From CAZFYZ01 sp964523735 (GTDB lineage: Bacteria > Armatimonadota > UBA5829): a DNA stretch of 27,811 nt. The notes under the pieces were generated by a model that was given only the letters and a program-made list of their open reading frames with translations, searched no databases and was not told where the DNA came from. The position numbers and the translations under genes were made by a program. The DNA is taken from assembly GCA_964523735.1 (NCBI GenBank), contig CAZFYZ010000041.1:1-27811 (forward strand), read 5' to 3'. This document shows positions 1-7,905 of this stretch, piece after piece; position 1 is the first letter of the stretch, and every line of letters begins with the position of its first letter.

Positions 1-273
1 GTTGGCAACCTCACCCAAGGCGTCTTGCTGCTGAACGGCTGACGGCGGCTCGTCCTCGCCCAGCATGTTTGCTGCCAGCATCGCCAGAAGCTCGCCGTAG
101 GCCGCGACCGTGACAGATCCGTGGAATGGCCCCGTAAATCCGACTCGCGCCGCTGCCGAGAAACCCGCCACCTCACCAGCCGATTCGGCCTCGGGAAGCG
201 GGATCATGAACCCTAGTTGCTCAAAAGTCAAGACCGCCGCATCCGAAAGATGCTGCTGAACCTGATTGTCCAT
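1..273 (-). CDS. cheX: CheX/CheC-family CheY-P phosphatase, C-terminus cut by window edge
   Basis: Ninety-one codons are visible before the window ends. The protein resembles the CheX/CheC/FliN phosphatase family, which dephosphorylates CheY-P in the cytoplasm. The visible part shows the beginning of the family fold (an N-terminal helix, a short strand-rich stretch, then a helix ending GEVAN at residues 87-91). Glu88 and Asn91 match the ExxN catalytic signature of the family. The ATG at 273 is chosen because AGGAG lies six bases upstream, although this makes the gene overlap the 3' end of the preceding cheY by 53 bases in another frame. The overlap suggests translational coupling to that CheY, its probable substrate. 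The distal half lies outside the window, so completeness cannot be judged. Confidence 0.75.
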   Translation of the reverse strand, partial: MDNQVQQHLSDAAVLTFEQLGFMIPLPEAESAGEVAGFSAAARVGFTGPFHGSVTVAAYGELLAMLAANMLGEDEPPSAVQQQDALGEVAN

Positions 274-649
274 CGGCTACTCCTGTAATCTGCACTATGT
301 TCTCCCGCAGCGTCTCGGGAGTAAATGGTTTGTGGACGAAACCCGCACCCTTGGCCTTAAGCGCGGCCACACGGGTGTCGCTGCCCTCGGTAGACACGAC
401 GATGACACGCACGTCGGCGGTCTCCGGCCGCTCGCGCATGCGATCGATCATCTGCTCTCCATCCATGACGGGCATGTTGATATCCACCAGCGCAAGATCG
501 ATCCAGTTGTCCTGCAGCTGGCGCAGACCTTCCTCCCCATTGGAGGCCTGGTAGACCTCGCCCACGGGAGCTCCGCTGAGCTTCAGGGTCTTGACGATCA
601 TCGCTCGCATTACCGCGCTGTCGTCCACTATAAGAACGTTGAGTGACAT
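221..649 (-). CDS. cheY: CheY-like single-domain response regulator
   Basis: This is a 142-residue stand-alone receiver domain. The acidic pair Asp9-Asp10, phosphoacceptor Asp56 (LVDINMP), Thr87 and Lys107 (HKPF) are all present, so it should be phosphorylated by CheA and signal to a motor or other output. A tail of about 20 residues, rich in Gly and Ser and ending GGLDF, follows the receiver fold. The part of the tail after residue 124 is encoded in the stretch overlapping cheX. A purine-rich GAGGGGGG lies about 11 bases before the ATG. It sits directly after cheD and before cheX, and is the second CheY of the operon. Receiver assignment is secure; the output is unknown because no effector domain is attached. 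Confidence 0.93.
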   Translation of the reverse strand: MSLNVLIVDDSAVMRAMIVKTLKLSGAPVGEVYQASNGEEGLRQLQDNWIDLALVDINMPVMDGEQMIDRMRERPETADVRVIVVSTEGSDTRVAALKAKGAGFVHKPFTPETLRENIVQITGVADGQSGSAASFGCGGLDF

Positions 650-671
650 TGGCTTTCTATCCCCCCTCGGG

Positions 672-1154
672 CTATAGCTTCTTGTCAGTGCCGTTGGCCT
701 TTACTGTGACGTCCCCGGTGCCGATCTCGAGGAACACGGTCCGGGAAATGCTTCCGCCCACGTCGTGAGACTTGAGCAGGACGCCGTTCTTCCAGAGCAG
801 CTTCCTGAGCATAACCATGTTGCGTTGTCCGATCTGGAAGAAGTCTTCCTTGCCACTCTCCCTCAGACTGGCCCCGCCAGCTACCTTTACCTCTATGCGC
901 TGCTTTTCCGCCCCGTACCTGTAGGCTTCTTTGAAGAGCGCCGGTACCCCCGAGTCCACAAACATGTAGGGGTTCTTCGCTGCCTTGAGTGGGTCTGTTG
1001 AAGACAGCGGCAGCATCACGTGCAGCATTCCCCCCACGTTTGCTATCGGGTCGTGGATGCATATCCCCAGACAACTGCCCAGAGCGTGCGTCACTATCAG
1101 GTCTCCGGGCTCCGCCGACACAACCATGTCGGCCACGCCAACAATGTGCTTCAC
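672..1154 (-). CDS. cheD: Chemoreceptor glutamine deamidase CheD
   Basis: CheD converts receptor glutamines to glutamates and in many bacteria also works with CheC/CheX-type proteins. I start it at GTG 1154 and not at the in-frame ATG 1181. GAGGAG (1161-1166) lies six bases before the GTG, the protein then begins MKHIVGVAD like typical CheD, and the catalytic residues fall at Thr22, Cys28 and His45. Those are one off from Thr21, Cys27 and His44 of Thermotoga CheD. The GSCLG and GGMLH motifs carry the Cys and His. Length with this start is 160 residues, normal for the family. It lies 10 bases after the cheR stop, whose TGA overlaps the Shine-Dalgarno. The neighbouring cheX genes fit the known CheD partnership. 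Confidence 0.93.
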   Translation of the reverse strand: MKHIVGVADMVVSAEPGDLIVTHALGSCLGICIHDPIANVGGMLHVMLPLSSTDPLKAAKNPYMFVDSGVPALFKEAYRYGAEKQRIEVKVAGGASLRESGKEDFFQIGQRNMVMLRKLLWKNGVLLKSHDVGGSISRTVFLEIGTGDVTVKANGTDKKL

Positions 1155-1164
1155 TTGCGACTCC

Positions 1165-1977
1165 TCAAGCGATCTTGGCATAGACCGCAGGCTGCACGTA
1201 GCGCAATCCGTCCGAATGGCCGGTCATGCTTTCGGAATGACCGACGAACAGATGCCCACCCGGAGCCAGCAGTACTTCGAAGCGACGGACCAGTTCTCTG
1301 GTCGTGGGTTTGTCAAAGTAGATCATGACGTTGCGGCAGAAGATGGCGTCGAATGGACCTTTCATAGGCCACCTCTCCATCAGATTCAGCCGCGCGAATC
1401 GGACAAGCGCCCGCGCTTTGTCACTGACTCTGTAGCTGGGTGGGTTGGAGCCCGGTATTCGGCTGAAGTACTTCGTGATCAGCTCTTTCGGTATATCCCG
1501 GATCTGCTCCCATGTGTAGATCCCGCGTTGCGCCTTCTCCAGCACCCTGGACGAGATATCGGTTGCCAGTATCCGGGTTCTGGCCAGGTCGCAGGCGCTG
1601 AGAGATTCGCTCAGCGTGATTGCCAGCGTGTAGGGTTCCTCGCCGGAGGAGCAGCCCGCGCTCCAAAGCCTGATTCCCTGCTTCTGTCCGGCCAGCTTGG
1701 GAAGGACGCTTCGAGTCAGATAATCGAAGTGCGCCGACTCCCGAAAGAAGCTGGTCTTGTTAGTAGTCAAGGAATCGATCATGGTCGTGATCTCTGTCTG
1801 ATTGCTGCCGGACTCTATGTAAACCATGTAGTCGTCGATAGAATCGAGACCGAGTGCCCGAACTCGTCGTGCCAGGCGGGCGCTGACCAGGGCTTCTTTG
1901 CCGGACTTGAGCTGGATGCCGGTTACTCCCTGGACTAGCTGCCCTATCTTCTCGAATTGCTGGTTGGTAACGTCCAT
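1165..1977 (-). CDS. cheR: Chemotaxis protein methyltransferase CheR
   Basis: CheR uses S-adenosylmethionine to methylate glutamates on chemoreceptors during adaptation. The 270-residue product has the N-terminal helical CheR domain (about 1-75), the TNKTSFFRE motif at 72-80, and the SAM-binding stretch WSAGCSSGEEPYTLA at 105-119, followed by the Rossmann-type methyltransferase domain ending in YVQPAVYAKIA. The reading frame stays open upstream into the mcp tail, but MDVTNQQF at 1977 is the natural family start and gives the usual length. The gap to the upstream receptor gene holds a long inverted repeat. No tetratricopeptide extension is present. No cheB is visible in the window, so the opposing methylesterase must lie elsewhere or downstream. 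Confidence 0.93.
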   Translation of the reverse strand: MDVTNQQFEKIGQLVQGVTGIQLKSGKEALVSARLARRVRALGLDSIDDYMVYIESGSNQTEITTMIDSLTTNKTSFFRESAHFDYLTRSVLPKLAGQKQGIRLWSAGCSSGEEPYTLAITLSESLSACDLARTRILATDISSRVLEKAQRGIYTWEQIRDIPKELITKYFSRIPGSNPPSYRVSDKARALVRFARLNLMERWPMKGPFDAIFCRNVMIYFDKPTTRELVRRFEVLLAPGGHLFVGHSESMTGHSDGLRYVQPAVYAKIA

Positions 1978-1991
1978 TGCAGTTCCTAGAC

Positions 1992-2058
1992 GGGTATCGG
2001 GTGACGGGTGTTGGGTGTTGGGGACGCCCCCAACACCCATAACCCAACACCCGACACC
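1992..2058. repeat. Long imperfect inverted repeat between mcp and cheR
   Basis: GGGTGTTGGG-type units on the left are mirrored by CCCAACACCC-type units on the right around a four-base loop near 2024-2027. The inner 12-bp stem (TGGGTGTTGGGG against its complement) is perfect, and the outer part pairs with a few mismatches. It fills almost all of the 89-base mcp-cheR gap. It looks like a dispersed palindromic intergenic element. As RNA it would form a strong hairpin without a U-run, so it is more likely to affect mRNA stability or partial read-through than to be a full terminator. Confidence 0.8.
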
Positions 2059-2066
2059 TATGACGG

Positions 2067-4457
2067 CTAGAACTCTCCTAGCACGTCCTGATCGTCGTCG
2101 TCCAGTGGGATTGACGGCAGGCTGTCCACCTTCTTGTGGCCGTTGTTGCGCTTGCCGGAGGCGGCGCCCACCAGTTCCCTTTCGGGCTTCTTCGTCTTGG
2201 GTTTCGACACCGACTGCCACGATGACGTCGATGGTCCGTTCGTCGAAGAACCAAGATGGAATCCGCTGACCATCACGCGCATCTCTTCGGACTGGCTCGA
2301 AAGTTCCTGAGCTGCGCTTGCAGACTCCTCAGCGTTCGCCGCATTCTGCTGAGTCAACTGATCCATCTCAGCGACCGCGCCATTGATCTGCTCGATGCCC
2401 TGAGACTGCTGCTCGGAAGCTTCAGCGATCTCGGCGACCACTTCGCTCACCTTGCCGATCTGCTCATTGATCTCCTGCAGATGCTTCAGGACCTCGTCGT
2501 TGATCTCAACGCCCTCTTCAGCGTTCTTCACGGACTCCTCGATCAGGTTGGCCGTGCTCTTGGCAGCCTCTGCGCTGCGCATCGCAAGCGTCCTGACCTC
2601 GTCAGCGACGACCGCGAAGCCCTTGCCTGCGTCACCTGCTCGAGCGGCTTCGACCGCTGCGTTCAGGGCAAGCAGGTTGGTCTGGAAGGCGATCTCGTCG
2701 ATCGTCTTGACGATCTTGGCGGTCTCGTCAGCGGACTTCTTGATCTTGTCCACTGCCTCTGAGAGCCTCTGCATGCTCTCGACGCCGCGATCAGTGCTCG
2801 CGCCGGCTTCCTCGGCCATTCTTCGCGACTCTTTGGTGTTGGCCGTGTTCTGCTGAGTCATCGAAGCCATCTCCTGCAGACTGCTGGAAACTTCCTCGAG
2901 GGAGCTTGCCTGCTCCGAGGCGCCCTGAGCGAGAGCCTGGCTGCCCGAACCGATCTGAGCCGCCGCCGAAGCGACCTGCTCGGCGCCGACCGCGACCTGC
3001 TGCATGCCGTCGTGCAGGTTCTGCACCGCAGTGTTCAGCGCGTCCTTGATCTTCGCGTGGTCCCCTTGGTAGTCACCTTTGACGCGAGCTGTGAGGTCAC
3101 GGTCTGCCACACGCTGCAGCACCTCTGCAGCCTCATTGATCGGCCCGACAATCGAGTTGACCGTGTCGTTGAAGCCCTGCACGATCTTCCCGAATACGCC
3201 TGCGTGCCTGGCGCTGTCGGCGCGAACGTCCAACCGCCCTTCCAGTGCGGCGATTGCCATCGTGCGCACGTCCTGCCTCATCGCGTCGAGAGTCCCAATG
3301 CACGTGTTGAGACTGTTCTTGATATTGTTAAAGTCGCCTTTGTAGTCATCCGTGATCGCGTCGGGAATATCGCCTTTGCTGATCCGGTCCACGTAGTCGG
3401 CGGCCATGGTGAGAGGAGTCGTTACGGCGTCCAGTGTGCTGTTGATTCCCTCAACTATGGTCCTGAACACACCCTGGTGACGCGTGGCGTCAGCACGTAC
3501 ATCGAGTCTACCATCAACGCCTGCCTGTGTGAGCGTTGCGGTATCTGTCCGCAGGTCATTCAGGGTCTTGGCGACCTTCTGGAAACTGTGAGAAAGCACG
3601 TCGTGTTCGGATCGCGGGTTGATCCTTTCAGCTACGGCCTCGTCACCCGCGGCCACCGACTCAGCTACCCCCACGGCTTCGCGGATGTAGTCGATGAGGC
3701 TTCTGAACGATTCGGCCAGCGATCCGACTTCGTCCTTTGAAGTGTACGTAACCTGCTGATCCACGTCGCCTACCGCTATCTTCTCCGCGCACTTGCCCAT
3801 ATCGGCGATCGGACGGGATATGGATGCGGCTGCAAACCAGGATACTGTAAACCCTAAAGCCCCGATAAGTAGAAGGGCGATAATGATCGTCCTGGTGAGT
3901 TCCCAAACGTCTGCCTTAACGTCGTCAACGTAGATTCCTGAACCGATGACCCAGTTCCACTCAGGGACAAGTTGGACGTACGACACTTTGGGCGAGGCCG
4001 CGGTCTCACCGGGCTTCGGCCACTGGTAGTCCACAAAACCTCCGCTGGAGGACTTTGCGACGTTCGAGAACTCCACGAAGTACGCCTTTCCGGACGAGTC
4101 CTTTGTGGCCGTCTGGTCTGTGCCGTCCAGTTCAGGCTTGATCGGGTGCATCACTACTCTGGAGTTAGTGTCCTGGATCCAAAAGTAGTCGTCCTTGTTG
4201 TAACGCATTGCCTTAACGGCGCTCATGGCAATGCGCTTGGCGTTGGCTGTGGACATCTTGCCTGCTTCTGCCTGGCTTACGTAGTAGCCTACAGTTGCCG
4301 CGGCTGTCTGCACCACGTTCTGCGTCTTCTGGCGCTTCTCGTCCATGATCTTCGCGCCGATCCTGGGGATCACCCAGATAAGCAGCAGGGCGTAGAGCAC
4401 TGTGAGCCCTATCCCCACAAGCTGGATTTTTCTGGCGAGCTTCATGTTTCGCCACAT
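2067..4457 (-). CDS. mcp: Methyl-accepting chemotaxis protein with Cache sensor and tandem HAMP-like modules
   Basis: This is a 796-residue inner-membrane receptor. A membrane segment at about 11-33 is followed by an extracytoplasmic single-Cache-type sensor (35-188, with DYFWIQD and WNWVIGSGIYVDD typical of the fold), a second membrane segment (189-212) and a HAMP domain (213-262). Further HAMP-like units run to about 487, including two tandem 91-residue copies sharing GRLDVRADxxRHxGVF and DYxGDxxxIKxxLNT. The signalling hairpin follows; its tip (EIAFQTNLLALNAAVEAARAG around 588-608) is the CheA/CheW-binding site. Likely methylation segments surround residues 515-530 and 705-720. A flexible Lys- and Ser-rich tail ends LGEF and might act as a tether for CheR or CheD, which is inference. 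GGAGGT lies eight bases before the ATG. It is 16 bases downstream of cheW. Confidence 0.95.
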   Translation of the reverse strand: MWRNMKLARKIQLVGIGLTVLYALLLIWVIPRIGAKIMDEKRQKTQNVVQTAAATVGYYVSQAEAGKMSTANAKRIAMSAVKAMRYNKDDYFWIQDTNSRVVMHPIKPELDGTDQTATKDSSGKAYFVEFSNVAKSSSGGFVDYQWPKPGETAASPKVSYVQLVPEWNWVIGSGIYVDDVKADVWELTRTIIIALLLIGALGFTVSWFAAASISRPIADMGKCAEKIAVGDVDQQVTYTSKDEVGSLAESFRSLIDYIREAVGVAESVAAGDEAVAERINPRSEHDVLSHSFQKVAKTLNDLRTDTATLTQAGVDGRLDVRADATRHQGVFRTIVEGINSTLDAVTTPLTMAADYVDRISKGDIPDAITDDYKGDFNNIKNSLNTCIGTLDAMRQDVRTMAIAALEGRLDVRADSARHAGVFGKIVQGFNDTVNSIVGPINEAAEVLQRVADRDLTARVKGDYQGDHAKIKDALNTAVQNLHDGMQQVAVGAEQVASAAAQIGSGSQALAQGASEQASSLEEVSSSLQEMASMTQQNTANTKESRRMAEEAGASTDRGVESMQRLSEAVDKIKKSADETAKIVKTIDEIAFQTNLLALNAAVEAARAGDAGKGFAVVADEVRTLAMRSAEAAKSTANLIEESVKNAEEGVEINDEVLKHLQEINEQIGKVSEVVAEIAEASEQQSQGIEQINGAVAEMDQLTQQNAANAEESASAAQELSSQSEEMRVMVSGFHLGSSTNGPSTSSWQSVSKPKTKKPERELVGAASGKRNNGHKKVDSLPSIPLDDDDQDVLGEF

Positions 4458-4473
4458 AGCTTGGTACCTCCGT

Positions 4474-5004
4474 TTATGCTGCAGTTCTTAGCTCTTCGCT
4501 TGCGTCGTCGTCAGTCTGCTCCGCGAGAGCGGCCATCTGAGCGACGTCATCAGTACTCAACACCTTGTCGATGTCGAGGAGTAGCTTCACCCGGCCTTCG
4601 GACTTGCCGATGCCGAGGATGTAGTCCGAGTTCACGCTCGCCCCAAACGACGGCGCGTTGTCGATATCCTGCCCTGGAATGTCCATCACCTCGGACACGC
4701 TGTCGACGATGATCCCCATCTGGACGTTATTCGCACAGACGACGATGACGCAGGTCTCCTCGGTCTGCTCCCTGAATTCCATCTCGAACTTCAGGCGCAG
4801 GTCCACGACCGGTATCACTTTGCCCCTCAGGTTGATGACACCACGGACATATCCGGGCGTGCGCGGGATCGAGGTGATTGCCATCATACCTATGATCTCG
4901 TGCACCTTCAGGATCTCAAGTCCGTACTCTTCTCCGGCCAGGAAGAATGTAAGGAACTTTCCACCGCCAACACGAGCGGTGCGATTGGTTGCTGATTCGC
5001 TCAA
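4474..5004 (-). CDS. cheW: Chemotaxis coupling protein CheW
   Basis: CheW is the SH3-like scaffold that joins the receptor tip to CheA in the cytoplasm. The 176-residue product has the expected fold markers: FLTFFLAGEEYGLEI, the IIG...IPRTPGYVRGVINLRGKVIPVVDLR core and a terminal LLLDIDKVL strand. The C-terminal 25 residues are an acidic extension. I start at TTG 5004 and not at TTG 5025 because the upstream candidate lies over the ribosome-binding site itself, and AGGAGG at 5014-5019 is nine bases from TTG 5004. It sits between cheA and mcp, the classical order for a signalling-complex operon. Confidence 0.94.
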   Translation of the reverse strand: MSESATNRTARVGGGKFLTFFLAGEEYGLEILKVHEIIGMMAITSIPRTPGYVRGVINLRGKVIPVVDLRLKFEMEFREQTEETCVIVVCANNVQMGIIVDSVSEVMDIPGQDIDNAPSFGASVNSDYILGIGKSEGRVKLLLDIDKVLSTDDVAQMAALAEQTDDDASEELRTAA

Positions 5005-5013
5005 AAGGATTCG

Positions 5014-5019
5014 CCTCCT
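5014..5019 (-). promoter_or_regulatory. Ribosome-binding site that fixes the cheW start
   Basis: On the minus strand this is AGGAGG within GAGAGGAGG. It lies inside the coding sequence if TTG 5025 is used, but nine bases upstream of TTG 5004, so it decides the shorter cheW. Confidence 0.75.
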
Positions 5020-5052
5020 CTCCAATCCCGAGTTTTTGCTATTTCCCGTAGT

Positions 5053-5072
5053 GGCCGATCTCCGTATCGGCC
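5053..5072 (-). promoter_or_regulatory. Hairpin at the cheA stop codon
   Basis: GGCCGAT and ATCGGCC form a perfect 7-bp stem around a six-base loop, abutting the cheA TAG stop. No U-run follows, so it is not a canonical terminator. It may protect or partly attenuate mRNA between cheA and cheW. Confidence 0.5.
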
Positions 5073-7705
5073 TATGCCGCCAGCCCGCACAGTTCGCTCA
5101 AGTCGAGTTCACCGGAGGCTTGCCTTGCCAAAGCGGCGATCTTGCTCGGATCCACAATCAGTCCGACGCGCCCATCACCCAGAATCGCTCCTCCCGATAT
5201 CCCGCCGACTTGCCCTACTCCGTCTCCAAGCGACTTTGCGACCACGTGCTGCTGTCCAAGTAGTTCATCCACCAGGAGCGCGCAGGGATGGTCTCCATCT
5301 TCGAGAACCACTAGCAGTGCGCGCGTGGGATCATCGACAGCTCCGTCGATACCAAACAGTCGGTGCAGGCGAACTATAGGTATCGGCTCGCCCCGCAGCG
5401 TGACCATCTCTCCGCGCCCGACGACCGTATAGAGGTCTGACGCATCTGGACGGAAGCTCACGCGTATGTTAATGGTTGGTATGATGAACCGCTCCGCCCC
5501 AACTCTCACGAGCATTCCATCAGTTACTGCCATCGTGAGGGGCAGTTGGAGCGAGAACGTGCATCCTACTCCTGGCTCGGAGGTGATTTCCACTCGCCCG
5601 CGCAGTGCCTCGACGCCCTTCTTTACGGCATCGAGTCCGACACCTCGACCAGAGACGTCGGTGACCCTGTCAGCGGTGGAGAACCCCGGCTCAAAGATCA
5701 GGTTGTAGACGTCGCCATCGGACATGCCCTTGTCGGACTCGATCAGTCCCTTGGCGATCGCCTTCTCGACGATCTTTGCTCTATCAAGGCCCTTCCCGTC
5801 GTCGTGCATGGTGACGATCACATTGCCGCCGGAATGGAACGCGCTGAGGGTGACCGTGCCGGAGATCGGCTTGCCCTTCGCCTCGCGGTCCTCCGGTGCC
5901 TCGATCCCGTGGTCAACCGCGTTCCTGACCATGTGCACGAGAGGTACGCTTATCACATCGACCATGTTGCGATCGATCTCAGTGTCTTCGCCCTCGGTGA
6001 CGAACGCAACGGTCTTGCCGCTCTTGCGGGCGACATCGCGAGCCAGGCGCGCCATCTTCTGGAATGTGGGCTTGAGTGGGACCATGCGCATTGACATTGC
6101 CAGGTACTGCAGATCGCGCACTATCTTGCCGAGGTGGATGACCTTCTTGGTCAAATCCTGCTTTACGCCAAGCGCGACTGTTTCATCCTGGCCGACCATC
6201 GAGTGCGCGATCACCAGCTCGCCCACCATGTCGATCATCTTGTCCAAACGATCCGTTCTGATTCTTACTGAGTCCGCGGCATCCGCGTCCGAGGCCCGCC
6301 TGCCGCGTCCGGATCGTTGCTCAGCCGGTAGAGGCTCGGAACTCACTTCCTCTGTCTGGTTTGCCCTGTTCGCGGTCTTCTTGGTGTCGTCGGGTTGAGC
6401 AGGCGCCCCGGCATCCGGATTGGCGAGGGCATTTGCCAGAGCAGCCAGTCCCTCCGGACACAGCATTGGCTCGCCCTTCAGCGCATCCTGCACTCCTCGA
6501 AGGAGTTCCGTGAGCATGTCGGTGGATCGCAGTGCCAGATCAGCGTAGATACCTGTGCAGGTGATCTCGCCGTCACGCATCCGGCTCAGCAGCGACTCAG
6601 CGCGATGCGCCAGGTCCGACATGCGGTTGAGACCCAAGAAGGCCGAAGTCCCTTTGATCGTGTGGAATGCCCGGAAGACAGTGTCGAGTGATGACGCATC
6701 GGTAGGATTGGTCTCCAGTGCAAGGAGCGCCGCCTCAGCGGCTTCGATGTACTCCCTGCACTCGGTGATGAACTCTCCCATCAAAGCAACGTCGGTATCC
6801 TTAGGCAGGTACTCAGCCTCGTCGCCGTAGGGCTGTTCGCTCTTCTCCTGTGCGACCTCTTCCTCGCTCGCTGTCGCATCGTCTATCGACTCCGCAACGC
6901 AATCGCGGCATGAACACTCTCGCGACTGCTCCGCAGCGCTGTCGTGTTCGCCACGAAGGGAACGGAAATGCTCCGCGTTTCCGAGGGAGATGATCTCGCA
7001 CTCGTCTTGCTGAGGTTCGCTGGTCTTGTCTGCGTGCCCGCTTTCAACCATCTCGAGATCATCCATAGCGTCGATAGCCTGCTGAATGAAGGCGCCAACG
7101 CTTTGCAGTGCGGCGGGGGGATCGTCTGACTTGCCACCAGCCAGAGTCTCAACTCCGGTCAATGCGCGGAGAACCAGAGCCTGGGCCGCAGACGGCAGCC
7201 AGCCATTCGACAGTTGGCAGAGGATGTGTCTGAGCCTCTCGAGTCCTTCCATGTCAGCTTGGTCCAACTGCACCAGCAGGGCCGCCGCGTCGTCCAGGGT
7301 GGGGGCATTGTCTGGAGCATCTGATGGCTGCTGAGGTTCCTGCGTCGCGACGTAAGGACACTCGCTGGGATCATTGCCCATCGCCAGCCACAGCATCTGT
7401 CCGGCGGAGGCGATCAGCGATTCACGCCCGGTGTCTACTGTGAGGGCGCTCTCGATTGCCGACGCCACTGAAGCCAGCGCTGCTTTCAGTTGCGCGCGGT
7501 CGGGTGCGGTGTCCTCGTAGAGCATTTGAAGAGTTTGGAGACATCGCCCTGTGAGGTCTGCGAGATCGGCGAGATCCTCGGGAAGCTCATCGAGGAACTG
7601 CTCGATGGCGGCGCCTATCTGGACTATCTCTTCTTTGTCATCCGGGTTCAGACTCTCGAGTCTCGCCCGCGTTGCCGCGAGGGCGTGAAGAATCTGTTCT
7701 TCCAA
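5072..7705 (-). CDS. cheA: Chemotaxis histidine kinase CheA with long N-terminal extension
   Basis: CheA autophosphorylates on an HPt histidine and passes phosphate to CheY. The product is 877 residues. The HPt (P1) domain lies at about 303-430 with His348 in FRAFHTIKGTSAFLG. The P3 dimerisation helices are near 478-540, and the ATPase spans about 545-725 with the N-box HMVRNAVDHG (591-600), DDGKGLD, FEPGFS and GRGVGLD. A CheW-like regulatory domain follows to the end. The 430-478 linker is low-complexity and no P2 CheY-binding domain is evident. About 300 residues precede P1, comprising two similar helical segments (about 1-90 and 137-215), then an acidic stretch with Cys264, Cys266 and Cys269 (CxCxxC). 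Start TTG 7705 has AAGGAGG at 7712-7718, six bases upstream. Confidence 0.95.
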   Translation of the reverse strand: MEEQILHALAATRARLESLNPDDKEEIVQIGAAIEQFLDELPEDLADLADLTGRCLQTLQMLYEDTAPDRAQLKAALASVASAIESALTVDTGRESLIASAGQMLWLAMGNDPSECPYVATQEPQQPSDAPDNAPTLDDAAALLVQLDQADMEGLERLRHILCQLSNGWLPSAAQALVLRALTGVETLAGGKSDDPPAALQSVGAFIQQAIDAMDDLEMVESGHADKTSEPQQDECEIISLGNAEHFRSLRGEHDSAAEQSRECSCRDCVAESIDDATASEEEVAQEKSEQPYGDEAEYLPKDTDVALMGEFITECREYIEAAEAALLALETNPTDASSLDTVFRAFHTIKGTSAFLGLNRMSDLAHRAESLLSRMRDGEITCTGIYADLALRSTDMLTELLRGVQDALKGEPMLCPEGLAALANALANPDAGAPAQPDDTKKTANRANQTEEVSSEPLPAEQRSGRGRRASDADAADSVRIRTDRLDKMIDMVGELVIAHSMVGQDETVALGVKQDLTKKVIHLGKIVRDLQYLAMSMRMVPLKPTFQKMARLARDVARKSGKTVAFVTEGEDTEIDRNMVDVISVPLVHMVRNAVDHGIEAPEDREAKGKPISGTVTLSAFHSGGNVIVTMHDDGKGLDRAKIVEKAIAKGLIESDKGMSDGDVYNLIFEPGFSTADRVTDVSGRGVGLDAVKKGVEALRGRVEITSEPGVGCTFSLQLPLTMAVTDGMLVRVGAERFIIPTINIRVSFRPDASDLYTVVGRGEMVTLRGEPIPIVRLHRLFGIDGAVDDPTRALLVVLEDGDHPCALLVDELLGQQHVVAKSLGDGVGQVGGISGGAILGDGRVGLIVDPSKIAALARQASGELDLSELCGLAA

Positions 7706-7905
7706 TACCTGCCTCCTTGCCTTGTACGCTCGCTCTCTGCCCCAGAGGGGGGAGTACTACGTGAGCCAGCTGAAGACCAGGAGGGCGCGCAGGAGCACTG
7801 AGCCTCCTCCTTACTACTTCTACTGTCACTGCGAATGTACGTCTCTCTGCTTCTGGCACCCGCGCGTTCGAGGTGCTGGATCGCGCGCGGTGGGGTAGGG
7901 GTAAC
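7706..7905 (-). other. 200-base gap upstream of cheA, with a possible micro-ORF
   Basis: No normal-length gene is convincing here. On the minus strand a very strong ribosome-binding site (AAGGAGGAGG, 7803-7812) precedes GTG 7798, which opens a 13-codon frame (7757-7798) encoding the hydrophobic MLLRALLVFSWLT and ending at TAG 41 bases after it would reach the region before the cheA ribosome-binding site. AGGAG of that site can pair with CTCCT inside the frame. This could be a leader peptide or chance. Confidence 0.3.

Noticed and set aside
985..1938. 317-codon plus-strand frame
   Set aside because: Antisense to cheR and cheD, whose motifs are intact; the composition is that of a GC-rich shadow frame.
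1978..2220. N-terminal extension of cheR
   Set aside because: The open frame runs through the inverted repeat and the mcp tail. The family start is MDVTNQQF at 1977.
2451..2856. Plus-strand frames opposite the receptor hairpin
   Set aside because: Heptad-repeat receptor codons commonly leave the reverse strand open; the products are Leu/Ser-rich with no independent support.
7638..7859. 73-residue minus-strand frame over the cheA start
   Set aside because: Arg/Pro-rich, overlaps cheA out of frame and has no ribosome-binding site.
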